NCBI GenBank assembly: GCA_025642075.2
Contig: JAODUO010000433.1
Coordinates: 286,501 to 350,500, forward strand
DNA length: 64,000 nt
Direction of reading: 5' to 3'
From: Ridgeia piscesae
Lineage: Eukaryota; Annelida; Polychaeta; Sabellida; Siboglinidae
In this document: piece by piece, positions 24,301 to 34,000 of the stretch
How positions within the stretch are numbered: the first letter of the stretch is position 1
How the letters are laid out: the number at the start of each line of letters is the position of its first letter
Notes under the pieces: generated by a model
The model's input: only the letters and a program-made list of their open reading frames with translations
Databases searched by the model: none
What the model was told of the DNA's origin: nothing
Made by a program: the position numbers and the translations under genes

Positions 24301-26273
24301 CCATGTGTTGTGTTTCGATCGACTGACATGGGTGTCTTACAAAAACATGTATTGTCCAAGATACATGGACAATGTTGTTACCTTTGTCTACCATAGAGAA
24401 TAATGCATAAAATCAAATTGCTAATTGCAATGTTGCCTCCTTCATGGCAAAAAAGCGTCATGTGAAAAGTAATGTGATAAAGCTACGAGTTTGTCGATGT
24501 GACTTGATTGTTTATTGTATCTGCTTTCTAAAGGTATATCATATTTAAGAATTGATTGAGAAATAATAAGATGATGTCCATTTTAAATGAAAGCCTATAC
24601 TTTTTTGATGCCGACAGGTTGATGTTGTGGAAATGACAAGGAACTGGCTGCAGCTCATCTGCACTAGCCTCAGGCTATAGCTGGAAAAACACTGACATAA
24701 GTGTTTTTTATTTTAAATAAAGTAACAAAATGCTTCCAGAGTCTACATGTGGACATACCTTAGCTGCTTTTGCACCTGGAGAGGCAGCGTCCTCCAAAGG
24801 TTGATCCTTCGGGGCTGGGGAGGAGTCATCCGTCTTGGCAGCTGGGGAAGAATCGTTTGTCTTAGGAGCTGGAGAAGATTCTCTGGTCTTAGGAGCTGGA
24901 GAAGATTCACTTGTCTTAGGAGCTGGTGAAGATTCACTGGTCTTAGGGGCTGGTGAAGATTCACTGGTGTTAGGGGCTGGAGAAGATTCATTGGTCTTAG
25001 GGGCTGGGGAAGATTCCTCTGTCACAGGAGGGTCTGTTGTCTCAGGATCATCCCCACCTTTCTGAAGCTTTCCCAACATCCCGTCCAGCTTTGATCTAGA
25101 CAGATATATACAATGATGTTAATGAACTGTTTTCCAGTAGTGTGGCTGCAGAAGTAAAAATACAAAACAACAAATAAAATCATACATTAATTGATTAGAC
25201 AGCATGGTTCGGCCTTAGTGCACTTGGTGGACAATGCACTAAAAATAGTCGAACAAATGAATCAAAACCTGCCGTATTTTACAAATATCAGGCGAAATAG
25301 TTGCAATTCAAACATAATTTCTTAATGTATAGTATGTAGCACTGGGTATCCGTAGCACTTACTTGATTCAATTTGTGCAAACATATGGCTTAAACGGTTG
25401 AATTTTGGCAAAACACCACGGTTATTATTAGCTAACATGGCGTTGTGAGAAGGTAGAAGTACCCACGTCTTCAAAGTTACATCCCATGATCTTTTTTCTG
25501 TCCGGTTGGTTAAATAGCGTATGCTCAATGGCAGGCTATGTGTCCGTATTTTTGCAGTCAAATAGCACTTACACAAACATGGGCTATTTCACCTCTTTGT
25601 CGGTATCCAGACATAATAGTTCCCCAGACTATCCCGTAAAATCCTAGCCATGGCCTAAAATAATATACTGGACTTCTTTTCAGTGGGGTCCTCATTGTAC
25701 AAGTTACCCTAAACAACCATACCACCGGATTCCGAGTATTGACAAAGACCACGTGGGATGCGGCCTAGTTGCCTAGAATATGATCAATATCAAATCACGA
25801 CGTCATTGTTGTGAAGATTACCGCCATGCCCATCATCACGATAGGCATGTTCATGACAGAGTAGTACTTTTCTGTGAGGAATCATTTTGAGAACTAATTG
25901 ACTGGTTCGGACACCGACATGAGAAACGCAGAAACCTTGCAAGTGTCGGTGTTTCAAGTTGGCGCTTTCAAGATTTAGTTACTTAGATTTCAGTAGAAGA
26001 CATCGAATGCACGAATCGAATTTAAACAAGGCCCAGCGCCAGCGGAAGCAGCCGGGTGGCAACAAATAAGATCATTTCATCACGTGCAGAATGTTACTTT
26101 GATAGCTTAGTTTATTTCTTCCACCGAAACTTAACGCGACGCCACATAGCTGTTCATCGTACAACACATGTGTAGTCGAAAACTAGTTTTAGCATCCATT
26201 TGCGTTACCTTTTCGTCGAACATGGAGCGAGATCATTCTCGCCAGGTGGCGCGATGTCACCACAACTATCCAT
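206..26273 (-). CDS. ATRX: ATRX chromatin remodeller, N-terminal two thirds (14 exons, 3' end outside window)
   Basis: SNF2-family chromatin remodeller; in vertebrates it reads H3K9me3/H3K4me0 through its ADD domain, works with DAXX to deposit H3.3 in heterochromatin, and acts in the nucleus. Coding exons, minus strand: 26273-26209, 25095-24759, 22307-22276, 21917-21634, 20330-20131, 19542-19359, 19136-16787, 8628-6586, 6096-5975, 4602-4455, 3803-3608, 1826-1553, 835-680, 356-206. All junctions are GT..AG and phase-consistent, giving about 2180 residues if one extra base near 18245 is discounted. Visible parts: N-terminal SKLDGMLGKLQ (vertebrate SKLNTLVQKLH), the SGSSRRKPKVTRKVVES block, GTVVVQPEAVL, the ADD zinc module (about 240-395), polyQ, a charged linker, then KRRKIRKILKDKKL and LKPHQVEG, which immediately precede the helicase. 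The linker is longer than in human. Identification is firm; the helicase lies beyond position 1. Confidence 0.95.
680..835 (-). CDS. ATRX: ATRX exon 13, pre-helicase basic segment
   Basis: 156 nt, phase 0 in and out. Encodes SGDNDDDDHPSKAKRRKIRK, then ILKDKKLSDQTVAATKAEED and RRKRIKERQAM. KRRKIRKILKD and EEDRRKRI closely match vertebrate ATRX just upstream of the helicase. Donor CCATG/GTACGTG. Confidence 0.95.
1553..1826 (-). CDS. ATRX: ATRX exon 12
   Basis: 274 nt, phase 2 in, phase 0 out (TCTGGG/GTGAGG). Encodes Lys-rich and Ser/Asp-rich blocks, including KKVIRSSDESSSTTEQSSDD and KKVDTSDSDKSG. Acceptor TGTTGTTGCAG. This is the last purely low-complexity linker exon. Confidence 0.87.
3608..3803 (-). 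CDS. ATRX: ATRX exon 11
   Basis: 196 nt, phase 1 in, phase 2 out. Encodes GKKKKSSKQKNSKVKKDEDA, then DDEASTDDSDDMRPARKKTS and a segment ending DSDVKPKTKK. Acceptor TTTCTGTATAG; donor GTAGGTTC, which also carries the in-frame TAG if unspliced. Alternating basic and acidic linker. Confidence 0.82.
4455..4602 (-). CDS. ATRX: ATRX exon 10
   Basis: 148 nt, phase 0 in, phase 1 out. Encodes GSDNDDADNGLLEPMSDDDP, then ERARKALIADDSGDEDVDSD and a run of Asp. Acceptor TTGCACTAG, donor ATAG/GTAGGT. Acidic linker. The longest minus-strand reading frame here is a different frame, so this exon is called from splice sites and phase. Confidence 0.82.
5975..6096 (-). CDS. ATRX: ATRX exon 9
   Basis: 122 nt, phase 1 in, phase 0 out. 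Encodes LKGKRPKNKKSLHDEDDLES, then an acidic run of Glu residues ending MDQ. Acceptor GATTTCAG, donor CAG/GTGTGT. Part of the charged linker. Confidence 0.85.
6443..6578. repeat. Two tandem copies of a 68-bp unit next to the exon 8 donor
   Basis: Units starting TGATCTACAATC at 6443 and 6511 differ at only a few bases. The second copy ends about eight bases before the GTAAGT donor of ATRX exon 8 on the minus strand. The low divergence suggests a recent duplication. Confidence 0.85.
6586..8628 (-). CDS. ATRX: ATRX exon 8, charged linker with 47-residue repeats
   Basis: 2043 nt, phase 1 in, phase 1 out (GCAT/GTAAGT). About 680 residues composed almost wholly of Lys, Arg, Ser, Asp and Glu with no globular domain visible. 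Between about 7300 and 7870 are four tandem copies of a 141-bp (47-residue) unit containing VERESSTDDSDIETKGR and SRRRGKKKERSDES. This matches the position of the disordered, highly charged region between ADD and helicase in vertebrate ATRX, where DAXX binds, but I cannot recognise the DAXX helix. Confidence 0.92.
8629..9842. other. ATRX intron 7, proximal part
   Basis: Intronic; it includes the exon 8 acceptor (TTGTTGTAG at 8629-8637). No exon, RNA gene or clear mobile element seen. Confidence 0.6.
9843..12150. repeat. Satellite module 1 (16-bp based higher-order array with unique flanks)
   Basis: The core at about 10079-12080 is built from 16/17-bp units beginning GTAC: GTACTGTTGGATGACT, GTACTTCTTGATGAGT and GTACTGTTGGGGCAACT. 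The left half is organised as 49-bp trimers (checked spacing 49 bp), the right half mainly as 32-bp dimers. Left flank 9843-10020 and right flank 12077-12147 recur in module 2. It lies in ATRX intron 7. Confidence 0.93.
12426..13285. repeat. Satellite module 2 (duplicate of module 1 with shorter array)
   Basis: Left flank 12426-12603 matches 9843-10020 and right flank 13213-13283 matches 12077-12147. The core at about 12604-13212 is mostly the 32-bp dimer GTACTGTTGGATGACT + GTACTTCTGGATGAGT. The shared flanks show that the entire module, not only the array, was duplicated. About 275 bp of unrelated sequence separates the two modules. Confidence 0.92.
13286..16786. other. ATRX intron 7, distal part
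   Basis: No exon recognised. A diverged ~65-bp repeat copy at about 14025-14090 (sharing CCCAGAGAAGTTGAG) resembles a segment at about 40450-40515. A ~43-bp direct duplication containing ATTGTGTCTTCTCAGAGAC lies at about 15619-15690. Otherwise nothing seen. Confidence 0.55.
16787..19136 (-). CDS. ATRX: ATRX exon 7 (end of ADD, polyQ, linker), one apparent frameshift
   Basis: 2350 nt in the sequence as given. It starts with DNIKWYCYVCDPKPL (last PHD ligands), then a Lys/Arg segment, three Gln tracts (18840-18960) and a helical block with LNFAST-like features absent but FNCGTILDRMLASTQ visible, of unknown function. A PxVxL pentapeptide (PKVIL, 18403-18417) fits the HP1 chromoshadow-binding consensus. 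EVVVILSDS near 18250-18275 resembles a SUMO-interacting motif. The frame then breaks: TTCGGATGA reads into a stop at 18238, while the next frame continues SDDESPVKDSAKEN for 490 more residues. Dropping one T at 18245-18246 restores both the frame and the phase to exon 8. The exon ends AAAG/GTGAGA. Confidence 0.85.
19359..19542 (-). CDS. ATRX: ATRX exon 6, ADD PHD finger
   Basis: 184 nt, phase 0 in, phase 1 out. Encodes RCYTWYTSDEIEQDSEGMD, then the PHD core EQCRWCGDGGNLICCDYC and HNAFCKACIKRNLGR. The cysteine/histidine ligands expected of the ATRX PHD are present, and the GMDEQCRW motif is identical to vertebrate ATRX. The last ligands (WYCYVCDP) are in exon 7. Confidence 0.97.
20131..20330 (-). 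CDS. ATRX: ATRX exon 5, ADD GATA-like zinc finger
   Basis: 200 nt, phase 1 in, phase 0 out. Encodes GTVVVQPEAVLD, GPEFRHNKKTHKVSC, the CSAC zinc-ligand pair and HPVLKVLICK. The second ligand pair (CK/RC) is completed across the junction with exon 6. This is the GATA-like half of the ADD module that contacts the histone H3 tail in vertebrate ATRX and DNMT3. Confidence 0.95.
21048..21543. mobile_element. Decayed hAT-like element (short terminal inverted repeats)
   Basis: Ends CAGTGCTTCA (21048-21057) and TGAAGCACTG (21534-21543) form a perfect 10-bp inverted repeat with the CAGTG start typical of hAT elements. Internal CGCTCGCC motifs occur near both ends. No clear 8-bp target duplication and no transposase frame, so non-autonomous and old if real. 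Confidence 0.45.
21634..21917 (-). CDS. ATRX: ATRX exon 4
   Basis: 284 nt, phase 2 in, phase 1 out (CCAGAAG/GTGTGT). Encodes KPKVTRKVVESEEDEETNS, then an acidic Ser/Pro-rich stretch ending in SDFIIPE just before the conserved GTVVVQPE of the next exon. No known domain. It corresponds to the acidic segment between the N-terminal helix and the ADD domain in vertebrates. Confidence 0.9.
22276..22307 (-). CDS. ATRX: ATRX exon 3, 32-nt microexon
   Basis: Encodes ENEHRSGSSR plus two bases. It is flanked by a good acceptor (CTAATTTTCAG) and donor (GTACGAGT). It is needed to pass from phase 0 after exon 2 to phase 2 at exon 4. The join gives SGSSRRKPKVTRKVVES, matching the SGSSRSKRKPSIVTKYVES block of vertebrate ATRX. 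It is too short to show as an open reading frame. Confidence 0.8.
22308..24758. other. ATRX intron 2
   Basis: Contains the piggyBac-like element at 22785-23859. The remainder (22308-22784, 23860-24758) shows no exon or repeat I can name. Confidence 0.6.
22785..23859. mobile_element. piggyBac-like non-autonomous element with TTAA ends
   Basis: TTAA at 22785-22788 and 23856-23859 bracket inverted repeats beginning CTCTTTACTG and matching at 19 of 21 bases. TTAA target duplication is the hallmark of piggyBac. A second, diverged copy of the left end lies in direct orientation at 23085-23130, suggesting nested insertion or internal duplication. Near the right end a ~36-bp tandem duplication contains GGGCGGTTTTGGACGGTCTG. 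No recognisable transposase. Confidence 0.55.
24759..25095 (-). CDS. ATRX: ATRX exon 2 with ESSPAPKT repeats
   Basis: 337 nt, entering in phase 2 and leaving in phase 0 (AAG/GTATGT). It begins with the conserved SKLDGMLGKLQ segment. Most of the remainder is an array of about seven 8-residue repeats with consensus ESSPAPKT (24-bp units at about 24820-25020), which drift to DSSPAAKT and DSSPAPKD. The segment is probably disordered. Vertebrate ATRX also has a Ser-rich stretch here, but not this repeat. Confidence 0.9.
25096..26208. other. ATRX intron 1
   Basis: Intronic sequence between the start exon and exon 2. No repeat or additional exon seen. Confidence 0.6.
26209..26273 (-). CDS. ATRX: ATRX exon 1 (start codon)
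   Basis: Encodes the first 21 residues, MDSCGDIAPPGENDLAPCSTK, followed by two bases (AG) that complete an Arg codon with exon 2. The start is chosen because an in-frame TAA lies two codons upstream, the context is favourable (purine at -3, G at +4), the donor is AAAAG/GTAACG, and phase 2 matches the exon 2 acceptor exactly. The join gives RSKLDGML, which aligns with the conserved N-terminal helix of vertebrate ATRX. A 5' UTR exon upstream cannot be excluded. Confidence 0.75.
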
Positions 26274-26465
26274 TTCTTAATTTAGTACCTTAATATCCCC
26301 TACCAGCCTTACACCGGTTGCCTATGCTGGGTAGGGGTTACCTGCATTATAATTAGAACAACGAATTAAACACTGCAAATGCAAATTATTGCAGTATGAG
26401 TTTGCCGCGTTAAACGATCCATTGCAAAATGGCTACCATCTTCCCAGGAAAGAATGATCTGTGGT

Positions 26466-26512
26466 CACGTGATATAATTATTATAATGTATTCACACGTG
26501 ACGTGTCACGTG
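26466..26512. promoter_or_regulatory. Cluster of three CACGTG E-boxes
   Basis: CACGTG occurs at 26466-26471, 26495-26500 and 26507-26512. The first and third sit in GTCACGTGAT, the context preferred by USF/MITF/TFE-type bHLH-zip factors. They lie about 200 bp upstream of the ATRX start codon. Confidence 0.5.
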
Positions 26513-26513
26513 A

Positions 26514-26540
26514 TTAATTTGCATAAAATATGCAAATTAA
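26514..26540. promoter_or_regulatory. Octamer palindrome (POU-type sites)
   Basis: TTAATTTGCAT and its exact reverse complement are separated by five bases. Each arm carries the octamer ATTTGCAT/ATGCAAAT recognised by POU-homeodomain factors. It directly abuts the E-box cluster. Confidence 0.45.
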
Positions 26541-27708
26541 GAAAACGCCATTCAAAGGCGTTTGTACATATCTGAGTAAAATTTATTGAACATCAATAAA
26601 ATGCTATCTTTGAATGGTCTTTTGTCTACATGATCTAAAAGCATGTTTTGCCAATAAACAGGACAACTAATAGGCCAATGACTATTTACAACTTATATAA
26701 TAATTGGTTAACCCAATGAACTTATAACTAACATATAATTAATACGTTTCAGTTATTTAATTGTTTTTATTTTAAATATTGTTAGTAATTTCAATAGCAG
26801 GTAATTAACACCAATTTAATTTATATTGCTTATCTAGCAATGTTTTCAGTGGCACAAACGCCAATGGCGACCAAGTGCATTGATAGTGTATCTTTCGAAA
26901 ACATATTATACAAACTTAGAAGGATGAAATAGCGCCGGCGCGGTCATACAACGTATACGATTCGAGGTATTTATACAAGGTTCTCTCGGTCGACAATCCA
27001 TGCGATCGACCGCTAGCCTGCCGTGCCACACACTGTTAAGTTGAGTTTGAATAAAACAAAATTATTAACTATACATTAGGGTTTTATATTTATATACGAA
27101 TGCGCATTTCGTCATATAGCTGATGATATGCATGCATGCTTACAAAATACTGCAACTGCAAATCACGCAACATTATAATATATTGAGCTTGATCTCTTTC
27201 AGTTGCGAATGCATGGCATTCGTTTGAATAGTTATACCTTAATTATTACTTATATTAAACAACCATCATTTACAGGACATTTTTTAAATAATATTATGGG
27301 ATGTTGTGTTGATTTAATTCGGAACATAATCCCGTCATCGATTAATCTGCCAAACTATTGCACTTTGAGTTTGATTCTACCTGTACCATTATAGATTTGG
27401 CATTTATTCTTATACTTCTATCGTTTAAATACATTATTCTCGTAATGACATCATTCACTGAGAATAATACTAATTGATGAATAACTAAACATCGATGTAA
27501 CAATGTTTATTCCATCTAAAGTTGCAATAACATGATCTTGTAAATACGACAATCGGTTTATTCGATTATCTAATCCTTGGACATCCCAGTTCGTAAACGA
27601 GGTCAACGCTTGAATATGGCAGACTGTGGATGTGTATGATGTTTTTGTATTTCCGCCTGTCACATTTCTCGTGATCACATTTTATGTAGGACTTATAACA
27701 GCGTCGAA

Positions 27709-28022
27709 ATGACTACAATGATAGAAGAATCTAACATGTTAATCGAGCCGGAGGAAGAAGTAAGGCAATTGCAGGAACTTGTCAAGAAATTAGAACGTCA
27801 AAACCAAATCTTGCGTAGCAAGCAAGACCAAAACAAGGACGTCGAGTCCAACGTTATTTCCGTCAAAAGTGACTCGGATGAACACTTGAAGAAACGATGG
27901 CCTACGAAAAAAGACACATTGAGTTCCAACATAAACGACAATTCGAATGATACGTCACTGGATGATGTAGAACTGTTAGATTTAGATAAAGTTCAACCAC
28001 AACAAGAAGATGAAGATTGCTG
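27709..28022 (+). CDS. SLAIN: SLAIN exon 1 (start codon, coiled coil)
   Basis: 314 nt, phase 2 out (TGCTG/GTAAGT). Encodes residues 1-104, with a predicted coiled coil at about 15-42 (VRQLQELVKKLERQNQILRS), then an acidic tail. The Trp codon split at the junction matches the ESW-LY site in human SLAIN. Confidence 0.95.
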
Positions 28023-31000
28023 GTAAGTCGGTCCCGTTTTCTGTCATTCAGCCTTTCATAGTAGCCACTAAGCCAGTCAGTCACTCAGTCGCAGTGCCAG
28101 TGGATTCTGAGTGACTCGATTTGAGACAGGGATCTGAGCCGAAGCTGAACTTTGCAATGCATATTTTAATCGGAGTATGCTAAATTCAATATTTAACCAT
28201 ATTTTTGTTGTACCATTGTTTTTAGAGAATGTCTTAAGTTTAGAGAATGAGCCTGAGGGTCTCTTCGGAATGACATAATCAACATAAGACTTTCACCATG
28301 ATGGTCAGTTGTCAGTACCAAGATTTTAATCCTTTTTTTCAATTATTAGACCAGCACGCCAACCACATATGAATTGTCTCTTCAGACTCTTGACCTTGTA
28401 GGACATTAAATTTTCTTGGTAAATTCAAGTTCTGCCTGGGCAGATTTGTTTAACCCAACTGTGCATATCTTTTGTAGGTAAAATTAAAACCATTCTACAG
28501 TCGTGCGTCGCTATAATGCAAATTGCATATAACGCGGACAGTCATGGACCCCAAACTTTCAAGAGTGAAATGGGCACTACGGCTAACAGTAACGCTGTAT
28601 TAACTGAAACTTGTTTTATGAAGTTCTCAGGTGTATCTTGAAGCACTTCTGTTGACAGACAAGAAATTTAATGTAGAAGTATGAATCTGGGGTGGGGCCA
28701 GTTGCTGAGTTCATAGTTTGCTCTGGCTTCTGTTCTGCATCAGCATTGCTGCACTAATCCAATTGTTTATCACACCTGTCTATTGTGTAACTTGCCCTTG
28801 GTTTGTTTGATGTTCAACTGTTTGTTGAAAGGCAGTGGCTACGCGTACGTGAGCCGTACGTTTAGGCTGCCAGTCTAAAAGTACAGCATTCATACTATGC
28901 ATGCATATGCTTTTTTTTCCGGTTACGTGAGCTGTATTTTTAGCATCGTTTATCTAAGGTATGGCATTCGATAAGCGCTCGCGCATGATTTCTATACGTG
29001 GCTCTACTGCCGCATCTTTAGCACTCAGATCTAAAAGTAGGCCTATGTGATTTTTTTGCGCGTGCATGCCATTTCTTTAGCAAACAAATATAAAAGTATG
29101 TGAATTTTTCCGCGCATGCATGTTGATGTACATACGAACGGAAGCTCTTTTGGCACTCAGTTCTAAATATACGTGAGATTTTGTGCGTGTAATTTTTTCG
29201 CAAGTTGACACATATAGCAGCCCTATGGCAGTCAGTAAATCTAAGAATGTCAAAAACAATCCCGCTGTACCGATGCGACGAGACGGACGCAGCAAGCTTG
29301 TGCAGAATTGAAAAATAGGATACGCGCGCATGCTCACGTACGGTTAGGCCATGGGTCTAAAGATACGGCTCACGTACGCGTAGACACTTCGTTGTTGAAA
29401 ACATTGGCAATTAATTAACTGGAGGTACAGTAGATATGTTTGTATTACTGCTGACACCAATCATGTGTCTCTCCTCCCAGTTTGGAGTGGCTTCTGTGAA
29501 CAGGCGCCTTTGCTGGCTTGTAAATTGCAATTAAATTGCTTACAAATCAGATGGGGAAGATCAGTGTAATACTATACATGCTGAAATGGCATGCTGACAG
29601 TGCAAGAAAAGAAAAGTTAAATTTTTACTGCACCTATGATAAGCGCATTTACTGATGTGACAACAAATATTAATATGAATTGCAATATAATTTGGCACTG
29701 CAGATGTACATTCTAAATTTGTATTTTTTGATTGATTGAAAGACTCAAGCCAATAGTAAGCATAATTATAATTTTGCCAACTTTGCCAATACATGTGTCA
29801 ATTCATTTGTATGTTTTGGCTGCTGAGAGCAAGGTATTATTTTAGCTCTTTAGATTTTATTATTGTTCAGTTTGCATGGTCAGACTTGGCATGTTGGTTC
29901 TTGATTTTATTTCAACATTTTACACCATTCATGAATTTTATTTAGTAAAGGATTTGGCAATATATGTAATGTTTTAATAGATTTTAGTCACCGACATTGG
30001 CTGGCAATCGTAATAATTACAGTCATTATAGATTGTATGGCCAGCAAATTGGCTTTGCACATTGATGTAGTGGTGGTTTTTGGCAGCCCTAGTGGAATAT
30101 ACTCTAGTGCGCCCCATTTATAATCGGTTCCATTTCTTGGACCCTGCCTACTATGTTATGATGAGGCACGACTGTATCTTAGACATCAACAATAGTTACC
30201 AGCTAAAATAAGAAAATTCTGTTAAATTGACTACATGCAATCATTTCATCAATGTTACTTTTAAAAATTAAGTTAAACCCACCATACAAGACATACATTC
30301 ATATTTTCCATAAATTTATAACTATGGACAAGCTTTCATAAAGGTGCATGCATGTACACAATCCAGTCTCAACGGGCGCAGAGCGAATAATATTTATCAA
30401 GTTTTTCTGCTCCACAAATCTCCCCACTATTATCCACTCAATCAAATGGTTACCTTTCTAAAAACAATTGCCATCAACAAGATAAGATGGTAGTGATAGG
30501 TCTCTGGCTAAAGCTGTGTCAACTAGGATCCTGGACATCCTTCAGTTAGACTTGTAGAGGGGTTGAAGCTGAAGCTGGTGGTGGCTTGAGATCCCGACTG
30601 AATTGAACTGGGACAAGGGAGTATAACTTGTAATTACACTGGTAGTCGGAATGCTCACGGGAAGTAGATAGTGTCAGTTGATGTTATACTGCTGATCTGT
30701 ACACATTACTTCCTACTTTAAATAGACATTCTAAAGGTTGTTTATCAGGGATCCGTTGTGAGTGTAAAAATAACTAAAAACATCTGTAATATCTAGGTAC
30801 AATAAAAATTGTACATCGCTCTTCTTTTGATAACTTATCACTGCAGAAAATGTAGCACTATGTGCTATTTTATTTGGTATCTTGCAGAACTTTATAATTG
30901 ATCTAAATAATAAACCTAAGGAATTTGGTGTGTCAGAGTTAACTTATTTTCATCCAAACCAAACCAGTCTAATCTGAAGAACTGGTCTTGGAAGATTTAT

Positions 31001-34000
31001 TGGTTTGACTATTGACATCTGGTTTTCACTGCAAAGGCAGCTATCTGAATAGATGAGGAAAGTATGCATGCAAATATGCAAACATTTACATATTTGTAGC
31101 CTAGCCTAGGTTTACATTATAACTTAGCATGATCAACCCAATTGAAATCTATTTTTATAGAGTATTGAGATAAAAAAGTATATTTTACATGTTTGCAAGT
31201 TATTATGTGATTAAAATGATATGTGTAATGCAGTCACTAGATAATAAAGATTTGTCTATTTAAATTGTTTTAATTAACTTGGTTGTCTTGTAATTAGAGT
31301 ATTTACAGGCTACTTAAATTCTTAGTTAATACAAATTACTGGGACAACAAAATAAAGTAGAACTTCAGGTTCTGTAAGGTTTACTTTCAAGACAGAGAAA
31401 CTTTGGGAAATACTGCACCGTTGACAAAATTTAATATTCTGTGTAACGTGTAGAGCCTTCTTATATGTAACTATTAAAAAAACAGTATTGACAGGCTAAG
31501 ATTAGTCATTGATTGTTAAGTACAGCTGACAAAACAATATTTTATCAGTAATATTGAGTATTAACAATGCCTGCAATGGCACAAAACATTTGCAAAAATA
31601 GACCACTAACATCCTACCTATCAATTACAACTTTCTGAATACGTCAGAATATGCAGTTTGAGCTATGTGATGTGATATCCTCAGTGTAAAGAATGAATAG
31701 TCTTTTAGGTAGTGTTCTACTCTTGTAGCCCAAATTTCATCAGCCCATCTTTGTATTATGACAAAGTAAGTTTAATGAGTTACAAAGCAGTTTGTTGATT
31801 ATTTATGATTATGTTTCATACATTCTCTGCTGCAGTGTGTTAGTGTTTTTGATATGTTGTATATTTAGCTTATGTATCTGACAAATTGGGAACATAGAAC
31901 GAAAATAAAAAAAATATTTATACATATTTCACCTTAAATTTCAGCCATGTCTGAAGTTGTATATGTGATAACCACTAAATTCCTTTCATTTAATATAAAC
32001 TGGTTAGCAAATATACTGGGTTAAAGAAATATAAATATAATATTGAACATGTTACATATTGTGTTATTTAAACATTACTCAGCCGGGGTGTGTTGAAGCC
32101 CATGTAAACTGTTTTGTCTGAGGTTCAGAGATCATCTCCTTGCTAAATTATACAGTGGATATTATACACCGTAGCTGTTTTGTATTGATGACTAATGCAA
32201 GACTAATACTGGTAGAATCAAACCAGGACTCAGAGGTGTTTAAGCCATTACATGGCAACTATATGCCATGTACTAATTAAAGTAGTTATTGTACACATAT
32301 TACAAATTGTTAAAGGTAACAGTCTAACAAGTCACTTCTTTTTGTGGACGGTTTCCTAGATGTGGTTGTCAAACATGAGTTCCATTGTTTACCTGTGTAG
32401 TCCTACAGCATTCACGGCAGTCGCAATAATTACCTTGCTGTTGTATACTAATTATAGTTAATGGTATTCTGTAGCCATGGAAGAATTAAAGATATGTGCG
32501 CATTGTGCTGGTATGAAAACTGAATGAAGAAATGGGAAATGTATATTATCTTCAAAACTGTGTTAAGGGTTAACATTTGGGATAAAAATATTCGTACAGA
32601 TACGACAACAATTCTAGATACCTAACTTTTAAACAGCACCATACCAGGTTTACTGTAATGGAAAATTAATTTATGTATTGAATACTCCAGATGTCACTAG
32701 CGCAGTTAAACTTGTGTAGACATCACATGTATGATCTAAGTCAGTATAATTTATCTACTTTTGCGAATGATCTCATGTAAGTTGTAGTTGGTCTAGTGCT
32801 CAGAAAGTCAAGTGATAACTGATAGGTGTGTTTTGGATCACATGGATGTTTCATGTACTCTACATTCCTTCCATGTAGTGTATTTCAGAAGCAGAATGTA
32901 GACATTTTGTTCCGGTAGTATTGAACAAAACATTAACAAGATTGCTGCACAAGGACATTTTTAATGAATAATATTTACCGACAGTGTTACTATTCCGTAA
33001 TCACAGATTTGACATCTGAAATTTGCAACTAAATAACCTCTGAAGTCAGTCCAAGTGTACGTTTCTGTAATATCATGTTGTATGTCATTATGCTAATGTT
33101 CAGTAATATGGTTGTTTTTGGCAGCTGTCCAGTGTATGTACATAATTTTACATATCTGGCACTGATCAATTGGCATTATAATATTTAGTAAAAGTAAAAA
33201 ATGCCACACTGGTACCCTGGGGACATCTTGGCTGCTGGACTCAACCAATTCAGGCATCTACCTTGGTACAGTAGTTAGTTGCAACTCAAGAGGTACATGG
33301 GTGTGTTTGTGGGGGGGGGAGGGCTGCATATGTAAATCTTGAGGTGGTGTCCACATAGGCTGGCTTTTAGTGGATTGGAGGATTTGTATGCATAGTGAAC
33401 ATGGTGTTGACAAGGTGTGCCAGTATGATCCCAATCACTTTGACTTTGTTTTGTCTGATGACAGTAGTGAATGGCATAGCCCTAAGGCAAACAGGACACA
33501 TTCACTGAGTAGTACTATGGGACAGATAAATAATTGACTTCCGCATTGATAGAATAAAATTATACAAATACAGTACCAGCAATTTTGAACAGAGATTACC
33601 ATTTGAGCACTACTAATATATTGGTTATCCTGATCAGCAGAGCAGATTTCTAGTAGTTGGCTGACAATGTATGAGCCTGTCAGTTATGAAAGGATCCCTG
33701 GATATGTAAACAACCTTTTATTGTTTTTGTTGCATCTTGTGTTGTGATATAAATGTGTTATGTATGTTATTTGTGTACAATCATGAATTAAATGTTCCAT
33801 ACATAGAAACACAACATTAATATATAAATGATTTCTCAACCAATGGTATAATAATTGGTACAAGTAATGATGTATCCGCACTAGTCGAAATAATGATGCG
33901 TCCCTGCCACGATAGTATCTGTGTTCCCCACTATAGAAAGGTGGCATTGACATTTAGCAGTCATTTTTGACTGGTGATTCACCCAGTGGTAAATGACAGC

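Larger units (their letters stand above)
26274..27708. promoter_or_regulatory. Bidirectional intergenic region between ATRX and SLAIN start codons
   Basis: The two start codons face away from each other across about 1.4 kb, so this region should hold both promoters and 5' UTRs. It contains an E-box cluster and an octamer palindrome (separate entries) and a locally CG-richer patch at 26930-27040. Transcription start sites cannot be placed from sequence alone. Confidence 0.6.
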
